64,000 nucleotides of DNA from Ilyonectria destructans (lineage: Eukaryota > Ascomycota > Sordariomycetes > Hypocreales > Nectriaceae), in contig JAHEWK010000016.1 in the NCBI GenBank assembly GCA_020740775.1, forward strand, positions 248,001-312,000, in the 5' to 3' direction. Positions 54,251 to 64,000 of the stretch are shown here, one piece after another; positions within the stretch are counted from its first letter, which is position 1, and every line of letters begins with the position of its first letter. Under the pieces are notes generated by a model. The model was not told where the DNA came from. It made no database searches and was given only the letters and a program-made list of their open reading frames with translations. Position numbers and translations under genes: made by a program.

Positions 54251-56656
54251 GCCACTGGCTTCCAGGTCCAATCTTGGCTCCGAATCAGTCTCTGTGAGAG
54301 ACGATTGAGGATTGGATCTGAGAATGCGACCAATGGTGAATACGAGCCTGACTGGCGACGAGGTATCGAGAAGGGAATTAATGTGGACGAAGACCTCGAG
54401 TTTATCTTTTATGATTGGAAGTATTGACACACTCATTTATGCTATGCGAAGGCATCGGAACGGTGTAATGATGGACAGGCAAAACTGGCCTGAAAATTAT
54501 TAAATACAATGTCTGTCCTTTACGAGACTTTATAGAAGTCCCAGCCACTGTCTCATCTAGTGATGTTAGTAGAATGCCAGATTTGAAATATCAAATAATA
54601 TCCAACTCAATATTACCCTCTAGATCTCTTATATTTTACCATAAGAAGTACAAGTAAGTCTGAAGGACATTACTGTACTCACTCCAAAGGTGTTGGAGAC
54701 CAGCAATATAACTCCCAGCCGTTAGGCCAAAAGAGGAACCAGTATCCGCACAATGTGCGGGTACTGCGCCTCATATCTTTATCTCAGTCTGAGTCTACAT
54801 TAACATTGACATCTGTCATATTATGATCCTGTTTTTTTTTCAGGGACTTGCCCAAGGGTGTTATATATATCTCCTATGATAAAGATAGCGAGAGTGCAGG
54901 ATTGCGGGTGCTGATGCCATACTTTATTACCTCCTCTATAGGTTCTAGAATATCTCCTCGGTGATTGATTGTTGTTGACGAAAGTATTACACGTGTCTTT
55001 TCATTAGAAATAAATAAATTCTTATGATTGCTTGATTTCCTCCTTACCAATAGCACCTGCTTTTGTAGCCGATGCTGCTTTATCGCGAGGCCGTTATCGG
55101 AATTACTCTGGCTATATGGATCAGAATTTATACCATTGTTGTCATTACCGTAATCATTAATAATAATACATTACTTCACTTTGTTATTGAAGCGGATGTA
55201 TTTTTGCTCAATGCCTGATAATAAGACCCCAGAGACTGAAGATAATAGCATATTAAAGATATTGCAGCTCTTTTATCTCAAATAGATAATATAATCCATT
55301 ACTGCCGCTTAATCAAGAGTAGGTCGTCTTAATTCCTGGCTATTTACTTCCTATGCTTGAACCACTGGTGCTGTCTGCTTGAGTAATGATAAAGGCGATA
55401 ATAGCATCTGTTGCATGATGTCCGAGACTGTTCTCTTTCGTATGGACTTCTTGTTAATGCTGATCTGTGAATTGGACTTGAAAGACAAAGTACTGGAAAG
55501 TTCAGTATCTGCATAACAGATCTTGCTTGGAACTTGCTAAAGGGGCATATAGAGCTAAGTTACATCACCCTGATCGAATTGACTATATCGGATCCAACAT
55601 CTTTCTAGCATCCTAAGTGACTATTGGATGCACGGGCCACTAACCAAGTCACTCAGCCAGTAGCCCGTGCATAACGTCAGCGCCCCACGGCCTGCAAGCC
55701 TGCAAGACAACTGAGCGAGGGATGCTTTGTATGTTTGAGCCCTGTGTAGACTGGTCAGGATGATCAGATTTCGTCTTTCGATAATCTCCTGAAAAAGAGG
55801 ATTAGGCGTTGCAGCCTCCACGTTTAGCTTTGGGGCCATTGTAGAAGCAACTTGTAGAATTTCGGGTGTTTTCAGCCGCTGTTAAGCTTTTTGCAGTAAT
55901 TGGGTGTTTCCCACTAACCGTATCAATTTTTGATTTCGGACTTGGTACCAGTATTCTTCCGGAATCATCACACATAGGACGTTTTCAAGGCTACCGATTC
56001 AGTCATACCTACTATTCTACCCCCTGAATTCATGTGTCACGTGTGCGCGTGTACTAAACGCGTCCAAGTGCAACTAACTAGCATCGCCGGGCCATGATGA
56101 AGAAGCCACGCTCAGTGCGACACCCCAACTCGGCTTATCCCGGAACTCGAACCGATCGTGACACTCTTAGGACGAGCTTGGTAAAACTTTCTGCCTGATA
56201 CTACAAACGCCTTTTTGTCTCGAACATCCGTGCGTTTGTTGCACGGATGGCAAGCAGCGTACTACGTAGTGTCGACTCTCCGCTAGGGGGCAGGCGGAAC
56301 TTTCCGCCTACGCCGTCAACGAGTCATTTCGCCAATCATGGCCTCTAACGGGTTTAATGCAAATCTCCACCGCGGGGATCCCTTAGGGGTTCGTTATGGG
56401 GATGAATCAACAACCCTGTCAGTGATCTTCAGGTCGTCTAGTTAGCTTCGAATTAAACGCCTCGAGCATGTCACTAATGGAGCGCACAAATGGCAACGAG
56501 TTGAAACGAGGGTGCCATCACTTTTTGCTGATCGCGCCCAGCTGCACAGTACTGCTGTGGCTTAACCTCACCGGAATATATGGATACGTATTTCGCCATG
56601 AAATCCTCCAACTTTCTTCTTCCACTCTCGTTTTCCGCGTTTCCACGTCCATTATC
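54251..56656. other. Gene-poor stretch of 2.4 kb
   Basis: AT-rich in 54570-55330. A minus-strand ORF at 54874-55056 (LLVRRKSSNHKNLFISNEK...) continues upstream in frame with Asn/Asp-rich sequence and may be a mobile-element relic I cannot classify. 55621-55839 (minus, 72 codons) is not recognisable. Confidence 0.45.
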
Positions 56657-58193
56657 ATGGCGAGTGAAGAACAGTTCATCTTACTTTCGCTTGGCCTCGT
56701 CACCATCGCCGTACGGGTCTCCCTACGGTGGCAGCAGGTCGGGCCCTCTGGCTGGCAGTTGGATGACTACCTGATGCCGCTGACAGGGGTAAGTTCCCCT
56801 TATGCGCACCCAAGTCGCAAGATCGCTCTTCGGCTTTTTCTATTGTATCTTCTTATGCTAATACGTGGGATGATACTGACTGGTTCAGGTTGTCTTCACG
56901 CTTGAAGTAGTAGCCGCCCATCTAGTCGGCGCCAAGTTCCAAGGGCTTACCAACAGCTACATGACTGATGCGCAGCGCGCAGCAATCGACCCGAACTCGC
57001 AAGAGTACTATAATCGTCAATGGGGCTCTAAGATACAGGTCATTGGCTGGTCCTTCTACGCCTTCATCCTCTGGGCGCTCAAGTTCTGCGTCGCGACATT
57101 CTACTCGCGATTAACGTACGTGATACCCACCATACACGGGTCCCGGCGTATCGACACTTACAGGTCTTGACCTTCTTTTCTGACTCTTGTGGTGCCACAG
57201 ATCCGGATTGACCCATCTCAAAGTCCGTGTGCGAATTGCATACATCCTCCTTGCAGTTACGTATCTCGTGGTGGCGCTCACAATACTCCTCTCATGTCAA
57301 CCCACGCACAAGTTCTGGCAAATCAATCCAGACCCGGGCAGGCTCTGCCGTCCGACTAACTCGCCAGCCTATGTACTGGTTGTTGTGATACCCAACGTCT
57401 TGACTGATCTATATCTACTATCTATTCCATTGCCGGCAAGTAACGACCAAACTCCACCTGAGCATTTCGACACTTTTTCATCTCTGACCTGGTTCTTCCC
57501 TATTAATAGCTGCTCTGGGGGGTGAAAATTGGTTTGAGGCGACGCCTTACGCTCATGCTCTTGTTCAGCGGCGCCATTTTCGTTATCATGGCCGGCACAA
57601 TCCGAGCCGTTGTGATTATTACAGTAAGACCACCAAATGATGTGATACTCTCGTAGTGGGAGATACTCAATATCACCCCCGAGAAAGAGGGATTTCCCTT
57701 GTTAACCATCTTCATTATCTAGTCCGGTCCAGAAGGTGCTCTTGCGGGCAGCTCATGGGCATGCCGTGAGACCTTCGTTGCCATTATGGTAACGAACCTG
57801 CCAATCCTCCAGCCGCTGATGCGCAGAGGCGCGAGCAAAATTGGGCTGAGCGGGCTGTTTAGTAGATCGTCACCGACCCGGGACGAAAGTTACCAACTAA
57901 AAAATGATGACAACGGGGCCAGCGGAAGCATGTTCGACACAAGGCGGAAACAAGACGGCTCGCGTCTCCATCCCCTGTCCAACTCGCAGACGACAGCATG
58001 GGGTAGTGAGGAACGTATTCTGGACGCGGGCATGCATGGGAAGAGCGCAGCAACCAAGGATGGTGGCATCGTTGTTGCGCAAGAGATTTACGTCGAGTCG
58101 AAACACATGTCTGCTGCAGATTCGGGTACTGCCGACCCGGCGCACAACGACTGGGGATTGAAGACTTCGGCGAGAAATGAACACAGGCGGTGA
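56657..58193 (+). CDS. Seven-helix SAT4/rhodopsin-like fungal membrane protein
   Basis: Exons 56657-56788, 56889-57115, 57201-57435, 57510-57623 and 57723-58193 give 392 residues, all phases consistent. Intron 3 starts GCAAGT and ends ATAG, a GC-AG intron. The protein has MASEEQFILLSLGLVTIAVRV, RWQQVGPSGWQLDDYLM (the family's conserved W-DDY after helix 1), LWALKFCVATFYSRLT, LLSCQPTHKFWQINPDPG (conserved CxP and W), VVIPNVLTDLYLLSIPLP and ETFVAIMVTNLPIL. These mark the large rhodopsin-domain/SAT4 integral membrane family. A hydrophilic C-terminal tail of about 120 residues follows. The family resembles PTH11 receptors, but ligands are unknown. Confidence 0.85.
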
Positions 58194-59101
58194 AGCGAAA
58201 AAGAAAGCTAACATTGTTCACGGGTTCTTTCCATATGACACCGCCGTTCGGAAAAAAGACTGATAAACAAGCATGTTACAAACCAGGCAAACTTTGCACT
58301 TGTGTTCTAGTTAGAAAATCATGCTTAATCCTTATACTAAGCTCCATTGTGCTCCGTTAGTGTAGCCGCTACAATGTTAGCTTGTCTATAGTCACGATCA
58401 TAAAGTGAAGTAACCGGCCAAGGAGTGGATGATCACTGCTCTTAGTACAGCCACAAGGTCCGCTATCTCGATATAGTCCCCGTGTGCTACCTGAAGAGAC
58501 ATACCTATCATTAATTCCAGAGCGGTAATATGCCGAAGGCTAATCTGCATGGGTACCACAGGAAGATCAGTCGTACTTATCGCGTCGGATACCAGGGTCA
58601 ACATTCAAAAAAGCGAGGCATTGCTAGCAGCCGACGAAGACACGATGACGGTCTCGCCAGCTGGCGTTGCAGTCCCTTCGGTATCCGGAGCGGCATGGGA
58701 GCCGAGCGTAGACGAAATCTCGCAGCTGGACAGCGTCAACTTATCTTTCTCGGTTAAGACCGGGCTGACTAAGTTAGGTCATCGCTTGATATGGGTCGGG
58801 GCATTTGAGGCCCTCAATCGCCAACTGGTTGATCTGCTCAACTTGCCCCTTTAGCATAGCTTTCAGCCAACCCCTGCAGTCGATTATACGGGGCCTCATG
58901 TGGCACCACCCTACTATCTCCTCGACCTTCCGCTTTTGCGAGTGAAAAAGCTGCTTGTCTTGGCCGTAGTAGATGCAGTCTTTACTGCCAAGTATAAAAA
59001 ACGCACAGAACTCTGTTAGTTAAAAGGATCGCCTCCACACACTCTGTCGCTTTTTGCCACAAACTTCACATCACCAGATTGACTGCCGCGCTGCTCACAA
59101 G
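58194..59101. other. Intergenic stretch with an unclassified ORF
   Basis: A plus-strand ORF at 58549-58854 (101 codons, SVVLIASDTRVNIQKSEAL...) has no domain I recognise. A TATAAAA box at 58994-59000 probably serves the P450. Confidence 0.4.
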
Positions 59102-60832
59102 ATGATCATCACCGCGCTCAACCTTCAGCCCAAAACTCTGGGACTGATTCTTCTCGCGTCTGGATCGATGTTCTTAGCATGGACCATACTTTGCCGTCTC
59201 GTCTTGAGTCCCGTCAAGAGGATACCAGGCCCTTGGTACCTCAAACTCACGACTCTTTTTGTCAAATATCATGAGTTCCACGGGACTCGACGAGTTTGGA
59301 TACACGGCCTCCACCAAAAGTACGGCACCACAGTCCTCCTGGCCCCCAATGAGGTCTCATTCGCCAGCGCCACGTCTTTGAAGCAAATCTATTCTTCTGG
59401 TGGCACCGGCTTTCCCAAGACGGACATATATTCACTCTTCAAAGCTTACGGCCACACGTAAGTTCTAAGCTAGGGTGTGTAATGATTACGGTCGAGGCTA
59501 AATGTCTTCCCAAGCAATCTTTTTACTACACTTGACAACAAAGAGGTAATTTGCCGGGTCATTATGTAGCCTAGGGTCAAAGAGCGCCATATTCTGACGC
59601 CTTCATCTATAGCACAGGGAGAAGCGAAAACAGCTCTCGGAGCGATATTCCAATTCTAGCATTTTACGGTCAGCAATTCTCGACGTCATCAAGGAACGTG
59701 CAGAAGCTTTTGTGGCAGAATGCTGCAAAACAAATTCAACAGACATCTATGTAAGTATCAGCGATGTTCCATCGACATCATATCCCTAATTTCACTCAAG
59801 TTCCTCCTTCATGGTTACGCCCTCGACTGTGTGTCAGCGATGCTCTTCCATCCCTATGGTACCAAGTCAATCGAACTAGGCCCTCAACGGGAAATGGTTG
59901 ATCTTCTGTCCTATCACGATGCGCGGAAAGGTATGTATCCAACTTGACCTTGGACAAGGAGTCCGAGCTTACATGTCTCCAGCCTTAGTCCTCGAACGCT
60001 ATTGCCCAGCTCTCCAACAAGCTTATCAGCTTGTTACCCATACACCAGCTAAGGGCGGAAGGTCCATTGAGGATTACGTGTGGTCATCCATGGCCAGGAC
60101 TGACTTTGCCGACTTTTCTCTCATGGCTCGTTTACTTTACGAGAAGAAGATGAGTGTAGATGCCATTGCATCTGAGTGTCACGACCATATCACAGCGGGT
60201 ATCGACACGACCGGCGACACGCTCTGCTTTCTCCTCTGGGAGCTCTCGCAGCCGAATCAACAGAAGAGAGTCTTGAGGCTACGAGAGGAGCTCAATCAAG
60301 AACACGCCGAGAACTCGCTTGATTCCCTGCCATATCTGGACGCCTTGTTGCAAGAGGCTCTTCGACTGTGGGCTCCTGGAACGCAGTCGTTGCCGCGATT
60401 TGTGCCAGCTGGCGGCCGGGAGATCGATGGTTACTTCGTCCCCGGCGGCGATATTGTGAGCTGTCAGTCGTATACTACACACCGATATGATGAGCGCGTG
60501 TTTCAGGACGCCGATCTCTTCGTACCAGAGAGATGGCTTGACCCTAACGGAGACTCCGAGCGAGGCCGACTGTTCTTCGCTTTTGGATCCGGTGCCCGTA
60601 CTTGCATTGGCAGACAGTGAGCTTTCCCCTCTAAATTGCGTGTTGAGATTACTGACAGGCTCTCAGTCTGGCCATGGCAGAGATGAGAGCTCTCGTGTAT
60701 GCAGTCTACACACAGACGCGTACAGAACCCGCGGCGGACATGGTAGCGTCTATGGAGTTTGATGACCAGATCTTGACGACTAGACCTAAAGGGCTGTGCT
60801 GTAAACTGAACTTTGTGTCTTTGCAGAAATAG
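59102..60832 (+). CDS. Cytochrome P450 monooxygenase
   Basis: Exons 59102-59457, 59618-59750, 59801-59930, 59983-60616 and 60667-60832 give 472 residues. The N-terminal anchor (LGLILLASGSMFLAWTILC) is followed by the hinge RIPGPWYLKLT. The I-helix has AGIDTTGDTL; the K-helix ExxR is EALR; PERW is present at FVPERWLDPNG; the heme-binding loop is FAFGSGARTCIGR with the axial Cys. The last intron splits the loop end, giving GRHLAMAEMR. It would be an ER-anchored oxygenase needing a reductase; the substrate is unknown. About 470 residues is slightly short, and the region of exons 2-3 is the least certain. The Zn2Cys6 gene convergent with it may be its regulator. Confidence 0.87.
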
Positions 60833-61211
60833 GCGCGACACTTAGGTTTGAGCAGTTGTGTCCTTATAGCGCATGGAAAGAATAGAATCGATACTGATTC
60901 TGCACGATTCGATATCAAGAGATAAAAACGAACATTCCTGTCACGATTTTGGCATGGTTTCGACTTTTTTCGTATAAGAACTAGTAACTGAAGAAACAGA
61001 AACATTGTCTTTCAGCTAGGCATGATGCTTAGACTCTGGCAAAAGCTCTTATGACTCCATTTCCATCCATCTGTTCAGGGAAGAAGACATGCTGAAGAAT
61101 GATATCAAAAAGCCAGAAAATCCGATGTGTCTTGGCCTAGGAGCAAACGGGTTAGTTTATCAGGGGAAGTCGGTGTGCCGTGGCCCTATAGCAAGGCGGA
61201 GGGGAATGGGT

Positions 61212-62832
61212 TCACACACCACCTGACTGCTTCGACCCCGTGGAAGACGGAATTAAAGACCAGTACCTCATCAGCTCATTCTGCGCACGCACCATGTTGT
61301 AGTTCAGGGTGCGGGAAAAGAATAATGATAAGAGGCTCATGATCGCTGGTCGATCGTTTGGCAAAGCATGGCGACCGGCAATGAAGAGAGCCGTATTGAG
61401 CCCAGTGATTGGCGAGAGTCCACGGGGAGGCTCAAGAAGAGAGGTGAGCCTGATGATCTCGCGGATGGGCTCTTGCACCTCGTCGCTCGCTGTAGCCATC
61501 CCCATTACCTCGGTGCGCAGAAACATTAGAAGCATGTGCTCGTAGATTTGGTTACATGTGATGAATTCAAAGACCTGGACCTCTGTGAGCGAGTTCAGGA
61601 TGCTGGGGGAAAAGACTGGTCGAAACTGCATATCGCGCTCGATCATGGAGAGAAGATCTGCTTCTAAACTGGTTGCCTCCTGGTCCACGTCCAGGACACT
61701 CAACGTCGAGGTCTTAGCTCTTGATTCGTCAGAACTCGTGAAGCGACGGCGCTCCCAAGCAAGGGCCGAGATGTTGCGCAGCAGTCTTCGGACGTCGTTA
61801 GAGCATCCGTACCTGTCGAGGAAGAAATTCAATCCACGCGTGGCTGCCGAATTGTCTCCTTCGCACTCCGGAAACTCATCCTCTATGGACTCGTAGGCAG
61901 GGAACCCGCCTGGTGACAGCATCGCAATGAGCTCAAAAAGCTGATATCGGTCTCGCAAGTATCTAAGTGTAGGATTCGAATCAGTCTTGGCTAGTTTAGA
62001 CCTGGAGGCAGTTGTCACTGCTAGGGCAGTTCTTGCACCATGCAGAAATATCCGCCACGAGGCGAAATCGTCGTCCTGATGACCTGCTATACACTGGAGG
62101 AGCATGAGGCTGGTCGCCAACGTGCCCTCTGGCGATGATGTTGGGGAGCCAACTTCTTGACGCAGGCGTTGAATGCTTTCGAGCTTGAGGCGAGTTATTA
62201 ATGTCTTGTCATTTGGCTGGGTGCTTTGGGTATGATCGGCCATTCTATGCGCTGCAGAATAGGATAATATGGCGCCGAGGAGTGAGGGTACGGTATGCGA
62301 CATTGGAATAAGAGCCTGACACGTCTCAAGTCGGCTCTGTTGATGGGTGCACATGCTCGGAGATCCCGCGTGAATAAAGTAGTCTAACAGGAGGGATAGG
62401 TTTGAGTCAAGGTTGGGGAATTGTCGAAGTGCTGGATGTGGCGAGTCCAGTCTTGCCGATGCAGAGGTCGTATAATCGATCCTCTCAGAAATATTGCTCG
62501 TAGCGTCACTGGCATCCGCGACTGAAGGCTCAGAGCCGGAGTAAACGAAGCCTCCGGATGTTACTATTATGAAGGTCAGTCTTGAGAGCCTCGGTAACAC
62601 AACCGCCCATAACAAAGATGCATCACCTACCGACTTTGTGGACCTGGCAGTGGCGAAACCGCGATCGAGTAAAACTCCGGCCTCCCCATCGGACATTAAG
62701 AGCGTAAACGCACGGAGCTTCGGCATCGTGACATCGTTTGCAAGTTGGCCGCTCTTCGTCACATTTCTGTCTCCGCTGGCGGCATCTTTCGCAACCGTTG
62801 TGAGACCTCGCTTTATTCTTAGTGTTCTGCAT
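61212..62832 (-). CDS. Zn2Cys6 transcription factor
   Basis: Exons 62631-62832 and 61212-62563 give 517 residues; the 67-bp intron (GTAGGT...AATAG) joins HKV to VTSGGFVYSG. The binuclear cluster is at Cys14, 17, 24, 31, 34 and 41 (CERCRQRRQKCDEERPTC...), spacing CX2CX6CX6CX2CX6C. The C-terminal region (SLLLDYFIHAGS, LLQCIAGHQDDDFASWRIFL, FELIAMLSPGG) is typical of the fungal-specific transcription factor domain group often called Fungal_trans_2. The P450 ends 380 bp away in convergent orientation. An in-frame upstream extension seen without splicing lacks the zinc cluster and is not used. Confidence 0.87.
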
Positions 62833-64000
62833 AGTGGATGTAGTAGGATACGGAGAGACATTCGTGGGGCTGGCCTCTTGGTTTATTATCCGTTGTTTAT
62901 GTTGTGGACAAATGGGTGATGTGGTGGTAGTGTTTAAGGAGTAAAAGGTGGTAAACGGTGTGGCACTATTCTAGCCTCAGTTAAAGCCGCACCGTTTTCA
63001 CGTGACTAGCATAGATAAGGTGCAACAGCTCGATTGACAAATTGACTGAAGCCTTGTCATTGTGTCTATATACCATCTTAGTTATACTCTAAGCTTTCGC
63101 AGTGAAATTATCTCGAAATAATCTGTCCTAATATTTCTGCCATTCTTACCTGCTTTTTAAGTGTCTTTAGCAGTCGCAGTCGATAAGTAACAGTTCAGCC
63201 CCAGCGGAGATTCTTCGATATTGACATCCTTAGACATTCAATCGACTAGCGGAGCTGCTCCAGATACCTTGCAACAAGGCAAAACAAGTGCTGCAATGTC
63301 GCGACCGCCAGTTTTTCCTCCCGTCTACCTGCATAAACGAATCAACGCCAGATCAAGTGCCCCTCCGATATGAGAACGATATAGCCTGAGCCATAGAGGA
63401 AGAAGACAATTATTATGGCAATTGTTCTGTCGCCTATCCATAAAATGTACGCTCATGTGTTCCCAACTGGCTGTATGTTGGACTTCATGTACTGGGAAGC
63501 CGGAGATTCTGCTTAGCAGCGATCGAACTAACGTACGTCTCGGATATCAAGGGCAAGCCATGGCGAACGTGCTGGAGCCAGACAACCTAAGACGAGTCAA
63601 CGCATGGTACAAAATATAAAGTTGTGTAGAGAAATTCAGGTTTCTGTCGCAACCGGCAGCCCACCCAAAGTTGAAAGACAAATTGCGACAAATGAATTTA
63701 AGGCTACATAGTGAAGACAAAGGTGCACTTGGGACTGATTTTATTTAAGATGCGAATGGGGCTTGAGTGGGGTTGGAGCGGATATTTCCCATTATGTACA
63801 CAACCCCGTTATCTATTAGCCTTCAAGCCCTTATATTTCCACTAATTCCACCATAGTTCGACGTTTGAAAGATATTACAAGGCCGGGGTGGCCAACTAGG
63901 AGACAGTATGTTGCAAGGACAATTAGCCTATAGTGAAAATTAGTAGAGTTTCTTGAAGATAAGCAAGAGAATCAAGGCCAAAACTCACACTCCCTCCAGT
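62833..64000. other. Right-edge stretch without recognisable gene
   Basis: Promoter side of the Zn2Cys6 gene, then only short ORFs (one at 63422-63619 with no domain). I see nothing else to the window edge. Confidence 0.5.

Noticed and set aside
53465..54436. 323-codon minus-strand ORF over the Gly-rich gene
   Set aside because: The 33-bp repeat keeps all frames open; the antisense product is a hydrophobic low-complexity repeat with no start context or promoter.

Overview
The window is nuclear DNA of a filamentous ascomycete (Pezizomycotina). Genes carry short GT-AG introns of about 50-100 bp with CTNAC-like branch points. The families are typical of these fungi: Zn2Cys6 regulators, PTH11/SAT4-type membrane proteins, CFEM, NmrA-like and questin-oxidase-like proteins, and P450s. 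AT-rich islands and repeat copies that differ mainly by C/T and G/A transitions look like repeat-induced point mutation (RIP). I cannot name the species. Exon structures were worked out by hand from reading frames and splice sites.

Layout. (1) 1-4451: the 5' part of a well-preserved Ty3/gypsy retrotransposon on the minus strand. It has an LTR, a self-priming type primer site, gag, and an open pol frame running off the left edge; gag and pol share one frame and are separated by a single UAG. (2) 4.5-13.3 kb: a small membrane protein, two secreted proteins, a CCCH/RBR ubiquitin ligase and an allantoate-permease-like MFS transporter. (3) 14-20.5 kb: an Old Yellow Enzyme-flavin monooxygenase fusion, a short-chain dehydrogenase and a Zn2Cys6 regulator; with the MFS gene this resembles a small catabolic or secondary-metabolic cluster. 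(4) 21-33.3 kb: a decayed zone with a broken SDR, a broken AIF-like reductase, a P450 N-terminal scrap, an AT-rich island, an intact amidohydrolase, a truncated CFEM-receptor gene and a decayed pogo/Fot1 transposase split by LTR-like DNA. (5) 33.5-44.7 kb: an SDR, two NmrA-like reductases, a questin-oxidase-like protein and an alpha/beta hydrolase, a set typical of aromatic-polyketide tailoring but with no backbone synthase in view. (6) 44.8-56.6 kb: AT-rich repeat remnants, a single-pass membrane protein, a broken F-box-like gene and a secreted Gly-rich repeat protein, with long gene-poor stretches. (7) 56.6-62.8 kb: a SAT4/rhodopsin-like membrane protein with a GC-AG intron, a P450 and a Zn2Cys6 regulator.

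The strongest points are the OYE-FMO fusion, whose ene-reductase half lacks the usual catalytic His and Tyr, and the retroelement that combines an in-frame gag-UAG-pol layout with an exact 12-nt self-priming complementarity. No rRNA, convincing tRNA or CRISPR array was found.
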